Position numbers and translations under genes: made by a program
DNA from: Piscicola geometra
Taxonomy: Eukaryota; Annelida; Clitellata; Hirudinida; Piscicolidae
Assembly (NCBI GenBank): GCA_943735955.1
Contig: OX030957.1
Location: 8,639,844 to 8,703,843, forward strand
DNA length: 64,000 bases
Direction: 5' to 3'
Shown: piece by piece, positions 36,235 to 49,455 of the stretch
How the letters are laid out: each line of letters begins with the position of its first letter
How positions within the stretch are numbered: position 1 is the stretch's first letter
Notes under the pieces: model-generated
What the model was told of the DNA's origin: nothing
Seen by the model: only the letters and a program-made list of their open reading frames with translations
The model's database searches: none

Positions 36235-36740
36235 ACGCAAAGATGGTGTGAGTTACGAGGGCTACAGGACCGAGCGATGCGTGAAGATCATTGCTGGATC
36301 ATTGAGTCTACCTCCAATGAGCCTGACCAGAATGTATGTGCGTTTATAATTTAAACTCTGTATGTATCCCAGGTAAATGACTTGGGTAAAAAGTTCTGTC
36401 AAATAAAATTCTAAAGACACTAAAAGTTTATCAGTATTGTTGAGATAGTCCACCCATAAATGCAGTTTTATTTGATCTAATATTCATATGTAAGACATAC
36501 AAGTCATAAGCAATCAATATTTCATTTAATTAAAATTAGCTTAGCAAAAGTTCATTAAACTTTAATGAAATAGTAAATATAGAAAATATTCAACAGTATT
36601 TTTCAAAAAGTAAATAAGTTCTCTGATTTTAAAGTCATATACCTTAATGTGTCTATAATGTATGACTTGAGAAAACCCTTTTTTTTGCATTGTATACCTC
36701 AGTTCATTAGCCTCCAACGAGTCTCATCGGAAGCGTATCG
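36235..36740 (+). CDS. two small exons of an unidentified gene
   Basis: Exon 36235-36333 (acceptor CTCAG, donor GTATGT) and exon 36703-36740 (acceptor CCTCAG, donor GTGAGG) join in phase. The frame contains RWCELRGLQDRAMRED, HCWIIESTSNEPDQN|FISL and QRVSSEAYR. Both exons are GC-richer than their surroundings. The Cys and the IES...E...FISL pattern are reminiscent of a C-type-lectin fold, but this is only a suggestion. Start and end of the gene are not seen. A second frame through both exons (CVKIIAGS; GCCCCETLEGK) is also open, but it ignores the good GTGAGG donor. Confidence 0.4.
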
Positions 36741-39700
36741 GTGAGGGCTGCTGCTGCTGCGAGACGTTAGAAGGCAAGCACACGACGAGCATAAATAAAT
36801 CAGCCCATAAGCCACTGTCCAACTTAAAACATACGTAACGAACTAAAAATATAAAAAAGTTTATGTTGGAGAGAAAGAAATAATGCAAAACTTAACTTTG
36901 TTTTAGAATGAATAGTAATGTATCTTAATTAAACATATAAAGTAGGTGTAATATAATAACCAATTTATACCTTGTCTTTGCAAAAATAAAATCTTTGATT
37001 TTTTTCATTTGCTTGAATCAGTTGTTATTTACACTTTTAAAAAATCTTTAAGTACTTTTCATAGACATAAAACAAAAACAGCTGTTCTAAAAAATCTTTA
37101 TAAAGTTTTAATTGAACCAGGCCTTAAATATGAAAAAAAAATCTTTCTTTTTTCAAATTTTTCTCTTTCTTCATTAAATTGTGAAAACTCAAAAAAAAAT
37201 AATAAAGACGTTTTACGAGCTTTGTAATCTTTAAATCTTTTTAGTTCCATTTAACTATATCGTTTTTTTACTTGGAATCTACAACTTACTTAACTACATA
37301 TCTCATTCAATTTAGTTTTCTTTAGATCCTTCAATGCCTTTGAATATCTTTCGAATACTTTTTCAAAGTCTTTCATTATTTTTGAAAACATTATTTATTC
37401 TCTTCGCTTGGAAACTGTTTTGTATTCATGACTAACTGCCCATATTTTACCTCAACTTAATTTCCACAAGCTTTCTTCGACTGCAGTTTATCAGAATCTT
37501 TTTTGAAGCTTGAAAAAATCAAAATTTGTGAAAGTTTAACACTTTAAAAAGTCGTTTTTTTTCGATTAGTTAAAATATATTTGCTCACCAAGTAAAGACA
37601 GTTATTCAAAATAATAATATTTCAAAAGTGCTGAAAATTTTTAAAACGCAAAAAAAGAAACTTTTGCGGCAAATTCATGAATCTCAATGAGCTGTCAGTG
37701 CTCTAGTTACTTCTTGCCTTTATTTTTAAAAAAACATATTGATTAACAAGTTATATTCATTTATAAAAAATAAAATTACTTTTTTAACGTATAAACTGTA
37801 ATATAATATGACTTCAAAAAAGCATTTAGGGCATACCATCACTAGATCAATTTGTATTTTTAAAAACTTTTTTTAAAAAAAGTTATTTAAAAAATTTAGT
37901 TTGCTTTTTTGCGTAATAGGTCTATTATGCAAACTAAAATTGCGTTTTTAGATGAACTTTTTTTGCCAATACTGATGAATTTTGTTCTATTTATTATTTT
38001 TATAATATATTTTAAAAGTTATATACCTAAAACACTAACTTACTATATTTTTAAACAAAGAATACATAATTTTATTTTTCAAAATCATACATAATTTTAT
38101 TTTTCAAAATCAAACATACTTTTTATTTTTCAAAAGCATACATAATTTTTATTTTTCAAAAGCATACATAATTTTTCTTTTTCAAAATCATACATACTTT
38201 TTATTTTTCAAAAGCATACATACAGTTTCTTTCTTTGAAAGCACCATTGTCAGAATTAATTCTGAGGCATACGTCATGTTTGCCTGCATTGATGATTTTG
38301 TCCATCATGCTTTTCTTAGTCTAAATATTGTTAAAATATTTATCAATTTCCTTTCAATAGTCTAGAATTCTCCTCAACCATCATCAAACTTGAAGTCATC
38401 TATCAAACTTATCTTAAGTCAATTGCGTGTCATCTTCTATAACTTTTAAAATGTTCAAGTTCAATAAAGACTTTTCCACTTAAAACACATTCAACTGAAC
38501 ACCCACTTCTCAACCTCCATGAGGCGCTCATAACCACGAAGTCATTAAAAACTATTAAATTCTCCACCAATTTTAACGATCTGTTTAGTTCCGAGCGGTG
38601 ATTATTATGATTATACACAAGCGTCGATAACAGCCTGCCAAAGTGAGCGATGTAACGAGCAGTTAATGACTTTGCCTTGGCTGCAGAAATTATTGATATA
38701 GAAGCTTTTTGAAAAATTGTGGCTTCAACCATTAAATTCTTCTTGCAAAATTAATGCATACTTTTTTCTTGATTTATCCCTCTCCGTGTCTTCATCTGGG
38801 CGTTTTCATTGAATACGTTTTGCCAAAAGCAAATAAAGTTTAAATTAAGATTGAGTCAACTTTAAATGCATAATCTTTTTTTTTCGTGATAAAATTCATT
38901 TTTATTTGCCCATAAAGAAAGACGAACTCAATAAGGTGCCGCCGCATAGCATCTTCAAACGACAACTCATTGTGCGCATGTTTGCTGTCTCTTTCACTCT
39001 TTCAAAATGTCGAGAAGTTGCATGCCAGCGTACGAACATGTGTTTTTAAAACTTGCTAATGAGTTCGAAAACTTGAAATTGTTTTATACACAATATTCTA
39101 TGAATCCTATATTCTATTAATACTGTTGGTGTTTTGTAATTTTTATTTTTAGATGTCACCACCGGGTTTTTATGCTGTTCGGTATGGCTTCCAGTTACAG
39201 ATACATTTTTTCCACAATTTGATCAATCCATTCGTACATTCGCTCCAGAACATAGAAGTTTCTCATTAGTCATTCTACGCCTCCAATTGTTCTCCAGCTT
39301 TATCTCTAAGCAATAGTTTCGGAAATCATTTATTTTCAGATAATAATTTGTTTTACGTTTCATTTAACAAAATATAGCAGATTTCACTCGATTTATTATT
39401 TCCTTCTCCATATTTCTATTTTCTACAAAACACGCAGTTACACCACGGAATTAGGTCACTCAAATCCGATTCTTATCTTCCCTGTTCAGCCTAAGCCTCG
39501 ATATTTTTTAATCTTCGCATACAAAATGTAGTTCAGAAGATTTAATGTACTTTTATATTTCTTTTACACTTTTATCTGCACATTCTATTAAATTGTATCT
39601 GACTATGCATCTATCATGTGTAGTCATCTATGATCATCTTGATAAAAATACTATGTCCGGTTTGTACGTTTTATTTTGTATGTTTTCAAAAAAATCATGA

Positions 39701-40710
39701 TTAATACATAAATAATTTTCTATGATTCATAAATTTTTGTTTGATTAATTTTATTCCGGCTCTAAATATTTCACAGTTTTTCTGCGTTTTAAACTTTTTA
39801 TATTTTTTATCATCTTATTTCAAAGAAAATACTCAATGAAGTTGAACACTTGAGTTTCACTTATTTTTCAATATCTCTATCTCATTCATTTCTCGAATAA
39901 TCGGGTCTCAAGTACTTAGCCATAGCGGTAGCTAAGCTGAATTTCAGTGCCGTGTGAACCTCTTAGTTCTCAATGACTTCCAATGGTTTTTAATTGATTT
40001 TTATAAAAAATATTTTTATTTAACATATGGAAGTTTTTTTAAATACATTAAAATCTTTTGTCAGTTCATTTATAATTTTTTCATCTTGATATTTTCGTAT
40101 TTTTTAAAGAAGGATATTTCTGAACATGAAGCTGTTTTGCATTTATTTACAAAATATTTTTTAATGAGTTTTTCAGTAAAAAAGATTATAAAAAACATAA
40201 AAAGTATTTTTTTAAGTATTGGAAAAAAATCAACGCAGTTATTTTGAATGACAAGTATGACATTCACTAGTTTACTAAAATATGTTGTCTTGTGTTTAAA
40301 TTTAGTTTTTATTGCTTGCCATAGAACGTTTTCTGTTTGCAAAAGTGCTTATGCCAAGATGTTTCATCCCAAGAGCTGGTCAAGCAGTGAACAATTGTTG
40401 TTTACTTTAAAACTCTGTTTGTGTCTATTAGGGTTTTGTTTGCCAAAGCTCAATAAAACTTGCAGACAACGGCAGCATTTTATCATTGTTCATCTCAATA
40501 AATTCCAGTTACACAGGTAAACAGATTTGAAGCAACTAACAGAGATTTTTTTTCAAAGAATGGAAAAAATGTTTGAAAAACTATTGGAATCTAAATAAAT
40601 TTAAATGCCTTCATTTTACCTAACTTAAATACGACATGAACTGATGTTTTTATCATATTGAAATGAGTCATTTAAAATATTAAAAAAACTGTTTAATTTT
40701 GAAACTTATT
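36741..40710. other. AT-rich DNA with possible exon fragments
   Basis: Mostly AT-rich. GC-richer patches occur at 38,430-38,735 (minus frame after a good acceptor TTTCTGCAG, including LTARYIAHFGRLLST) and at 38,925-39,045 (plus frame with VPPHSIFKRQLIVRMF; minus also open). Neither has a full set of splice signals or a known motif. Confidence 0.35.
38075..38225. repeat. 26-bp AT-rich tandem repeat
   Basis: About six copies of a unit containing CATACATAATTTTATTTTTC with small differences. Confidence 0.75.
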
Positions 40711-40714
40711 AAGA

Positions 40715-40875
40715 TAACATCAGGGGCGGTGATCTGCTGCAAATCTTGGGGGGTCCTACCCAGAATGGACGGCGATTCTGTGGGAGTCTTGGGATCACTA
40801 CCATTAAGGTGGGCCATTACTACCAAAAAGTGGAGGGTCCGGACCCCAGGACCCCCCCCCCAGGATTGCTGCACA
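40715..40875. repeat. GC-rich transposon remnant
   Basis: A sharp GC-rich island beginning CAGGGGCGGTGATCTGCTGC, with G-run and C-run segments (CCCAGGACCCCCCCCC) towards the other end. Start and composition resemble nonautonomous hAT-type elements. No target duplication was identified. Confidence 0.4.
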
Positions 40876-43016
40876 TGGATAACATAATTGATAAGCTAGA
40901 CATTTGTAATCGTTTTCGAAGAAGGATTTAATATTTATTCTCAATACTTCAAGATAATTTAAGTTTTTATTGATTTTGTTAAAATTTTGCAATAAGTAAT
41001 TGAAAAGCAATTTGATAAATTTAATGAACATCTAGGCATTTAAAAAAAATTCTGAAGCAAGATTGATTGACGCAGCTAACAGAAGGTGAATAAAAGAGAG
41101 TGAAGCACAGCTTCAAAACTAAAAGAAAAAGCCAACTCCAAATCCTTTTCATCCACTTACAAACTTTTATTGGTTTTTCTAGACGTTTGATGTGTTAAAT
41201 TTTTATATTTATGTAAATAAAAAAGTAATTGAAGAAACTAATTTTATTTATTTTAAAGTTATATTTTTTTTATAAAATGAAAAGTTACTCTAAAATGATT
41301 TTTTTAAATATAAGTGCTCTTGATTTTTTACTCAACTTTTTAATTTCAACAAAATCCTAATGTTTTTTCATATAGTTGCATGAAAAAATTGATTTTATTC
41401 TTTTTGAAAATGACTACAGAACATGACTGCACTCGTCCATCGTCGCTGTGTTTTCTTTGGGATTTCTTGCATAATTAACACTCCCATAAAGCTACCACTT
41501 GCTTTTTTATTTTTCTAAGATCTTTTTCACTTTCAAATACTTTTTTAAAACTGAAAAAATTGCAAATTTTAATTGAAAAACTGCGCAAGACTTTTATCAA
41601 TATTATTATACCATTTCAGTTTTCAATTTTTTCAACGAATTTTGTATATATACAAATATATATATATTTTTATCAAAATAAATTGAATGAACGTAACACG
41701 TCTTTGTAAGCGGTGCTTGGTTATCATGTAAAAGTCATTAAATAATGCATTGGATTACTTCGTACTTCATAATTCATAAATCAACTTTACATAAATATAA
41801 AAAAATTAATAAAATGGAAAAAAGCATTTATAATTTTTAAAAATTCTTTAAAAGTAGTGAAGAATTCTATAAGACAGTTCCAGTGACGAAATCATAGAAC
41901 GATCCTATATTTAAAAAAACATTGCAAAACCAAAAGTCATAATAAAAGAAAAAAATAATTTTGAAGCATAAGAATACGAACATATGTGCACAAACGAAGA
42001 GAAGGAGACTCAATAACTTATGGAGTGTACGAATGCGTGCGTCTTTGTAACTATCGCTCAAAAACGTTTACATTGTGTTTCACTGACATCAAAATACGAT
42101 GGAAGAAATGAATTTTAAATCAATATAAATATTTTAAGATAGTTTGAAAAGGATAAAAGAAACATGAAGTTTTTTTTTAATGAAGCTAAACCGAGTAGGT
42201 GTCTTTTAGTGCTGTACATTTTAAAACATGGTTTTGAATAAAAATTACTTTTTTGTTGAGTAAAAGAGGTGAATGATACAAAAAAGAATCCCTTACAAAT
42301 AAAAAAAACTATATGTAACTTGATTTCAATTCTGAACTAAAGACAATATATTTAATATTTAGCCTTTAAACTATTTTTTTACTATGAAAATAACATTTAT
42401 TGGCAACATTTAGAAAGCTTTTCAGTTAAGTTTTTTTTTATTAAAACAAAGTTTGTAGGATGGCTATTGATGAATCAGCAGGGTCCTACCACATCGAAAA
42501 TAAACTTTTATAAAATATGAAATATATCATTCAACCTTTATAAACTTTCATAAAATAGAAATATATCATCAGTTGAGCTAATTTGGTTCATCGAGATATC
42601 TTTATCAGTATGCAATAGCAACAAGTTTCCATGAAGAATTCAGAAAGATGCACAGAGAATCCATGTCTCAATAAAAAATAATAAAATATAAAACAATACT
42701 ATACATTGAAATAAAATACAATACAGTGCAATACAATACATTTAAATACAATAAAGTACAATAAAATAAAATCTATTAAAATACAATTCAGTACAATACA
42801 ATAAAATTAAATACAATACAGCTCATTGGGTTGATCGAGCATAACCTCGAGATAAGCCCCATCGTTGCAAGTCATCAACCGACACAGCTCTAAAGTGTTA
42901 TAAAAGTTATTTGCTCAATTTATTTCATTATTATTGCCGATGTTATTAAATCGACATTCAGGATGTTTATCTTCCGAGCGAGAATCCAAGCAGCGACATA
43001 TGCTCTCCTTTGATAC
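40876..43016. other. AT-rich DNA
   Basis: No gene seen. A roughly 30-base direct duplication lies near 42,505-42,565. ATACAATACA-type low-complexity sequence fills 42,665-42,825. Confidence 0.5.
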
Positions 43017-43088
43017 CTCTGCAATCTCTCCATGCATCTTTGATGCGACATTCGACATACATGTTCCCGTTAGACCTAATTCTTGCTT
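43017..43088 (-). CDS. candidate phase-1 exon, possibly of the CUB gene
   Basis: A 72-base GC-richer segment with acceptor TTCTGAG and donor GTATCA on the minus strand. In phase 1 it encodes about 23 residues including GNMYVECRIKDAWRDCR. Phase 1 at both ends fits between the signal-peptide exon at 53,450 and the CUB exon at 28,760. A second frame is open too (GTCMSNVASKMHG). Belonging to the CUB gene is inference; the introns would be 10 and 14 kb. Confidence 0.35.
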
Positions 43089-45156
43089 CTCAGAATGCTT
43101 TTGAAATAAAATTTAAATAAATTATTGTTTTGGGAATTTAAAAAGTCTGAAATATTTTTTAAATTCATAAAATTGAAATGTGGGCCATTTTGAAACTAAG
43201 TTCGGTGAACCCAAGGACTAAAATATATATGAGAAGCAAAAATAACAAAACAATTGCTTTACAAGCAAGATATAGTCGTAAGAAAAAGATTATTCCAAAG
43301 TCAAAATTTTTATCGCTCAAGACAAAAAGTTTTTAATAAAGTTTTTATATTTTTTATTGAGTCAGGGATAATTAGAGAATTTCATGGTTATTTAATGAAA
43401 TAAGCTTCTTAATCCAACGCAGAGAAAGTTTAGTGTTGTTTTAGACTTTTCAAAACGTCCAGAAAGTTTTACATCTTTTGAAAATTTTCTTCACAGAGTT
43501 TTGCGCTTTCTTTCATTGCAAAACTTTTGATTTCAAAGCTGAAAGTTTTTCACATAAAAAAATACTTTCAACAAATTCTATTCTGAAAGTGCACAGACCT
43601 TAACAATTAACTATGGTTTGCTGCTCAAAATATCTGTCTAAAATCGTGTTTTATAGAATAATGTTATCCCAAATGTGCAATTCTTCACATTTGGAAAAAA
43701 CATTCAACAAAACTTCACTCTATAAAGTTTGTTTTATAGAAGAGTCAAGAGTATTTATGGTGCTACCCTTGCTTCAACAATGGCGGTGCTTAAAGTTTAC
43801 TGTATGTCACAAACATCTGTAAAGAGAAAGACATTATAAAATGAAAGTCTACCTAATTGTCAATACATCCGTTTAATGAATCTTTTTGAAAGTATCTTTT
43901 TTTATGCGCTCTTTAAATCAAAAATTTAAATATGAAAGATCTTTAAACTACTTAGACAAGAATATTTCAGGAACAATCGATACAAAATATAAGATTTACT
44001 TAACATTAATTTGTATCATCAAAAGATTATGAAGTACAAGTTAAGGAAAAAGCATCCATCAGAATTTAATTGGCATATGCAGCATTTTTTGCAAGTTTTC
44101 ATTTTATAATTCGAGATAAATGTAGTATTTAAAATATGATTTAGTAAATTATATTATGTTTGTTTATTATAGTATATTAGCACACCACAAGTAAACCTCA
44201 CTGCAAAAATCATTGTTTATTTATACATGTTTTATTTCAAAAAGTTATAAACATTTCCAAGTTGCTAAAATTATGAGTTCAAAATCAAATAACTTCAAAT
44301 AATAAACTGCTTTTTTTTTGATAAGTTAATTTGAAAAACAAAATTATTAACTTAAAAAGTATTTTAAATTAAATAGTATAGTTTCTTTTTAAAATAACGT
44401 TACTATTTGAATTTTTCACTAGACATTTTTGAAAAATCAAACCAAAATACTATTACCGAGACATAAGTATATTTTAAATCTTTTAAAATAACAATGTTTT
44501 GAAACGGATAAAAAACTGAGTAAAGTTTTCATAAAAGAATTTGTAACGAGAAGGGAGAAATTTAACGGACCTCAAAAAAAGAAATTTAAGTTAGCCTGAC
44601 CAAGTAACCAAGACAACAAAAATAAGTGCGAGCTAAAACGATCTTTGTGAAAAGAATTCATGTTAGGTTTGTGAAATACGAGATGAAAAATATAGTTTGA
44701 ATAGTTTATTGTAATAGATTAACTAAGAAAAGTTTAGATTCAGTTGTTTCTCAACAAAAGACTAACATTTGTTAAAGATTCTTTGGCAAAGTACTTATGA
44801 TAAATAGAAGCCTGAGGATAAAAATAGAATTAAGACATAATGACCTGTAAGAGCTCACAAGCAAAGTGAATTATAAATTTTCTTTAAAAATGCCACTCAG
44901 GGTCCTTCCAAGTTTGGTCTACTTTCTTTTTGAGATCAGATGATATGCTTTCGTAATAATGGGCTTTATTCTGAATGCAATCGAAAAAAATAGAAAACTT
45001 TCTCTAGTGATAAATTTAAGCTCGTGAAAATTTAAGTAAAAATATTATTAGAAAATTAAAATGTAAGATATTTCAAGCAGGAAAGTGTATGAAGATGACT
45101 TCCTTTATGAGAAAAACTCTTTCCAGTGCGTATAATGCACTCATGAAAAGCTAATT
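43089..45156. other. AT-rich DNA left of the piggyBac element
   Basis: No convincing gene, repeat array or RNA. Short open frames such as 43,613-43,819 (plus) have AT-driven composition and no motif. Confidence 0.45.
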
Positions 45157-45183
45157 TAACCCTCTACTGCATGAATTAAAAAA

Positions 45184-45415
45184 AACGGTAAACGGATAAA
45201 AGGTCCTCCGGATAAAAAGTCCTCGGATAAAAAGTCCTCCGGATAAAAAGTCCTCCGGATAAAAAGTCCTCCGGATAAAAAGTCCTCCGGATAAAAAGTC
45301 CTCCGGATAAAAAGTCCTCCGGATAAAAAGCCCTCCGGATAAAAAGTCCTCCGGATAAAAAGTCCTCCGGATTAAAAGTTTTCCGGATAAAAAGTCTTCA
45401 GAATAAAAATCTTCA
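45184..45415. repeat. outer 16-bp array, left arm
   Basis: About 12 tandem copies of GGATAAAAAGTCCTCC starting with GGTAAACGGATAAAA, only 23 bases inside the piggyBac end. Array and following unique sequence to about 45,553 are the inverse of 50,103-50,437. Confidence 0.9.
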
Positions 45416-45584
45416 AAAAATTACTTTTCAAGGAAAAATACGTGATTAATACGTGATCCTTGATACTTTAAGAATAAAATTTAATACTTTTATCTAATGT
45501 TTGCTATGTTTTTTTCGTTCAATCTCGAAATAGCATTTGAATAAATTTGAATTGGTTGTGTTTGTTTCTTATTTTTAGCTTATG

Positions 45585-46610
45585 TTAGAAATATCAAATA
45601 GAAGACATGAAACTTTCAGAGTTTTATGAGAAATGTGGTTAGAGCTCCCAGGAGGGAAAGAATAATCGGGAATAAGAAGTGCTTTTTATATAATTTTAAT
45701 AACTTCAATGAATGTAAATAATTGTTAGAAATATTTTTAATTAACAAATACTGAGGAGAGATTAATTAATTAATAAATATCAAATAGAAGACATGAAACT
45801 TTCGGAGTTGTATGTGAAATGTGGTTAGAGCTCCAAGGAAGAAAAGAATAATCGGAAAGTAGAAGTGCTTTTATATAATTTTATTAATTTTAATGAATGT
45901 GAAAATTTTTTTTAGAAACAGTTTTAATTAACATATACAAAGAAGAGAGTAATTAATTAGGAAATATCAAATAGAAGACATGAATAATCTGGAGGAAAAA
46001 GTGCTAGGGCTTCAAATTGAGCACTAGTGCAAAGCTTGCAAGCTCCCACTGGAGGAAGAAGTGCTTTTTATATAAGACTAATTAATTATTTTAAATACTT
46101 TTTAGCAAGTGTAGGAAATATCACATAGAAAACATATATAATCTGGAGAAAGAAGTGCTAGGGTGTTAGATTGAGCTCCAGTGCAAAGCTTGCAAGCACC
46201 CACTGGAGGAAGAAGTGCATTTTACATAATTTTATTAACTTTTAATATTATTTTATTAACTTTTTATATTATTTTAGTATTTTTTTACATTATTTTATTA
46301 AGTTTTTATAATATTTAATAAACTTTTTATATAATTTAATTAACTTTTTATATAATTTAATTAACTTTTGTCATTTTATTAATTTTAATGAATGTAAAAT
46401 AATGTTTATAAAAAATTATAATTATCAAATACTAAGAAAAGACTAATTAATTAGTTTAAATATTTTGTAGCCAACTTAGGAAATATAAAATAGAAGACAT
46501 AATAATCTAGAAGAAGAAGTGCTAGGACCTCAGATTGAGCACCAGTGCAAATCTTGCAAGCACCCACTGGCTACCTAATTCACCAGGCAGATGAGCTCTG
46601 CAGTTGAAGG
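45585..46610. repeat. about 180-bp tandem repeat, five diverged units
   Basis: Units begin near 45,588, 45,775, 45,960, 46,110 and 46,485 with AATATCAAATAGAAGACATG and contain AAGAAGTGCTTTTTATATAA. Later units gain CAGTGCAAAGCTTGCAAGC. Between units 4 and 5 there is a short AT-rich expansion. They lie inside the outer inverted arms. Confidence 0.8.
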
Positions 46611-46989
46611 ACATACTGTCTTCTGAACGACTCTTCTTAATATGAAATTAATTGAAATAGTTATTTAATTAATTTATTAAAATAGTGAATTATTATTATT
46701 ATTTTGGTTAAATCAGTCATTCAGTCAGTCAGTCAGTCTATAGGACTATAAGCTGGAGTCTTGAACAACATTGGGTGCTTCAGTTTCTGTTTTTGCTACA
46801 TCTAGAACAGACTGTTTTAACTCATTTTATTATGGTTAATAATAGTTTAAAGCCTTTAGTATTTATATTATTATTTTATAAAACTGTAAAAATAATATTT
46901 TTAGTTGAATAATATATAGTATTTATTTTATTAATTTATAAAAATAATATTTTACATTTATAAAATTTTGAATAAATCAGTCAGTCAGA

Positions 46990-48030
46990 CTGGGGAACGG
47001 ACAAAAAGCCTCTCGGAGAAAAAGCCTTCGGATAAAATACCTTCTACAAAAAGCCTCCCGGAGAAAAAACCTCCTGGAGAAAAAGCCTCTCGGAGAAAAT
47101 GTCTCCTTTTTAATATTTTAGTATAAATAAAACGGACTTTTAATATAAAAAACGGATTTTTATAGATTCGTTTCACAATTTTAAATAAATAAAACGGACT
47201 TTTTATATATAAAAAGGATTTTTATAGATTCGTTTCACAATTTTGAATAAATAAAACGGACTATATATTTTTTTAAATACATACCTAAAACGATTTATCA
47301 AATACAATACAAATTATTGGTAAACGGATAAAAAGTCTTCAGGATGAAAAGTCTTCAAGATAAAAAGTCTTCAGGATAAAAAGTCTTCAGGATAAAAAGT
47401 CTTCAGGATAAAAAGTCTTCAGGATAAAAAGTCTTCAGGATAAAAATCTTCAGGATGAAAAGTCTTCAGGATAAAAAGTCTTCAGGATAAAAAGTCTTTA
47501 GGATAAAAAGTCTTCAGGATAAAAAGTCTTCAGGATAAAAAGTCTTCAGGATAAAAAATCTTCAGGATAAAAAGTCTTCAGGATAAAAAGTCTTCAGGAT
47601 AAAAATCTTCAGGATAAAAAGTCTTCAGGATAAAAAGTCTTCAGGATAAAAAGTCTTCAGGATAAAAAGTCTTCAGGATAAAAAGTTTTCAGGATAAAAA
47701 GTCTTCAGGATAAAAATTTTTCAGGATAAAAAGTCTTCATGATAAAAATTTTTCAAGATAAAAAGTCTTCAGGATAAAAAGTCTTCAGGATAAAAAGTCT
47801 TCAGGATAGAAAGTCTTCAGAATAAAAAGTCTTCAAGATAAAAAGACTTCAGGATAAAAAGTCTTCAGGATAAAAAGTCTTCAGGATAAAAAGTCTTCAG
47901 GATAAAAAGTCTTCAGGATAAAAAGCCTTCAAAAAAAATGTCTTCAGGATAAAAATTCTTTAGAATAAAAAGTCTTCAGGATAAAAAGTCTTCAGGATAA
48001 AAAGTCTTCAGGATAAAAAATCTTCAAAAA
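46990..48030. repeat. middle and inner arrays, left arm of inverted repeat
   Basis: First about 115 bases of GGAGAAAAAGCCTCYC-type units (46,990-47,105). Then AT-rich sequence with repeated AAAACGGACTTTT words. Then from GGTAAACGGATAAAAAGTC at 47,322 about 44 copies of GGATAAAAAGTCTTCA. The whole arm is the inverse of 48,400-49,455. Confidence 0.9.
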
Positions 48031-48399
48031 TTAATTTTGAAGGAAAAATAATCACGATCGAGAACCAGCAGGAAACTTAATGATTAAAGTGAGGAATCAA
48101 CATCCCAGTCAAATTTATTCAAATACTATTTCCAGACTGAAAAAAAAAGTGAGCAAACGTTAGATGAAAGTATGAAATTCCAATCTTTTAGTTTTAAGGA
48201 TCACGTATTCTTTCTTAAACATTATTTCCTTATGGTTAAAGTGACGAAACAACAACAGCCAAGTCAAATTTATTCAAATGCTATTTCGAGATTGAACGAA
48301 AAAATTAGATAAAAGTATCACATTTTATATTTTAAGTTTTAAGGATAACGTATTAATCACGTATTTTTTCTTAAAATTTAATTTATTTAAAAAAATTCT

Positions 48400-49455
48400 T
48401 AAAACTTTTTATCCTAAAGACTTTTTATCCTAAAGACTTTTTATCCTGAAGACTTTTTATTTTGAAAACTTTTTATCTTGAAGACTTTTTATCCTAAAGA
48501 CTTTTTATCCTGAAGAGTTTTTATCCTGAAGACTTTTTATCCTGAAGACTTTTTATCCTGAAGACATTTTATTCTGAAGGCTTTTCATCCTGAAAACTTT
48601 TTATCTTGAAGACTTTTTATCCTGAAAACTTTTTATCATGAAAACTTTTCATCCTGAAGACTTTTTATCCTGAAGACTTTTTATCCTGAAGACTTTTTAT
48701 CCTGAAGACTTTTTATTCTGAAGACTTTTTATCCTGAAGACATTTTATTCTGAAGGCTTTTATCCTGAAAAATTTTTATCTTGAAGATTTTTTATCCTGA
48801 AGACTTTTTATTCTGAAGACTTTTTATTCTGAAGACTTTTTATCCTGAAGACTTTTTATCCTGAAGACTTTTTATCCTGAAGACTTTTTATCCTGAAGAC
48901 TTTTTATTCTGAAGACTTTTTATCCTGAAGACTTTTTATCCTGAAGACTTTTTATCCTGAAGACTTTTTATCCTGAAGACTTTTTATTCTGAAGACTTTT
49001 TATCCTGAAGACTTTTTATCCTGAAGACTTTTTATCCTGAAGACTTTTTATCCTGAAGACTTTTTATCCGTTTACCAATAATTTTTATTGTATTTGATAA
49101 ATTAAAGTTCGTTTTAATTATGTATTTTTTAAAAATATAGTCCGTTTTATTTATTTAAAATTGTGAAACAAATCTATTAAATAAATAAAGTCCGTTATAG
49201 TTATAATTATAGTTCGTTTTAATTATGTAATTTTAAAAAAATATAGTTTGTTTTATTTATTTAAAATTGTGGTACGAATTTGTTTTTAAAAAATCCGTTT
49301 TTTATATAAAAAGTCCGTTTTATTTATACTAAAATATTAACAAGGAGGCTTTTTCTCCAAGAGACTTTTTCTCCAGGAGGTATTTTTTCCGGGAGGCTTT
49401 TTGTAGAAGGTATTTTATCCGAAGGCTTTTTCTCCGAGAGGCTTTTTATCCTACA
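48400..49455. repeat. inner and middle arrays, right arm of inverted repeat
   Basis: About 42 copies of TGAAGACTTTTTATCC ending GACTTTTTATCCGTTTACC at 49,080. Then come the inverse AT-rich spacer and the inverse GGCTTTTTCTCC units at 49,345-49,455. With the left arm it forms roughly 1 kb inverted arms around a loop of about 370 bases. Confidence 0.9.

Noticed and set aside
36164..36349. 61-codon plus frame with CVKIIAGS, continued as GCCCCETLEGK in the next exon, suggesting a cystine knot
   Set aside because: The alternative frame uses better donors at both exons (GTATGT and GTGAGG); a cystine-knot pattern is not complete.
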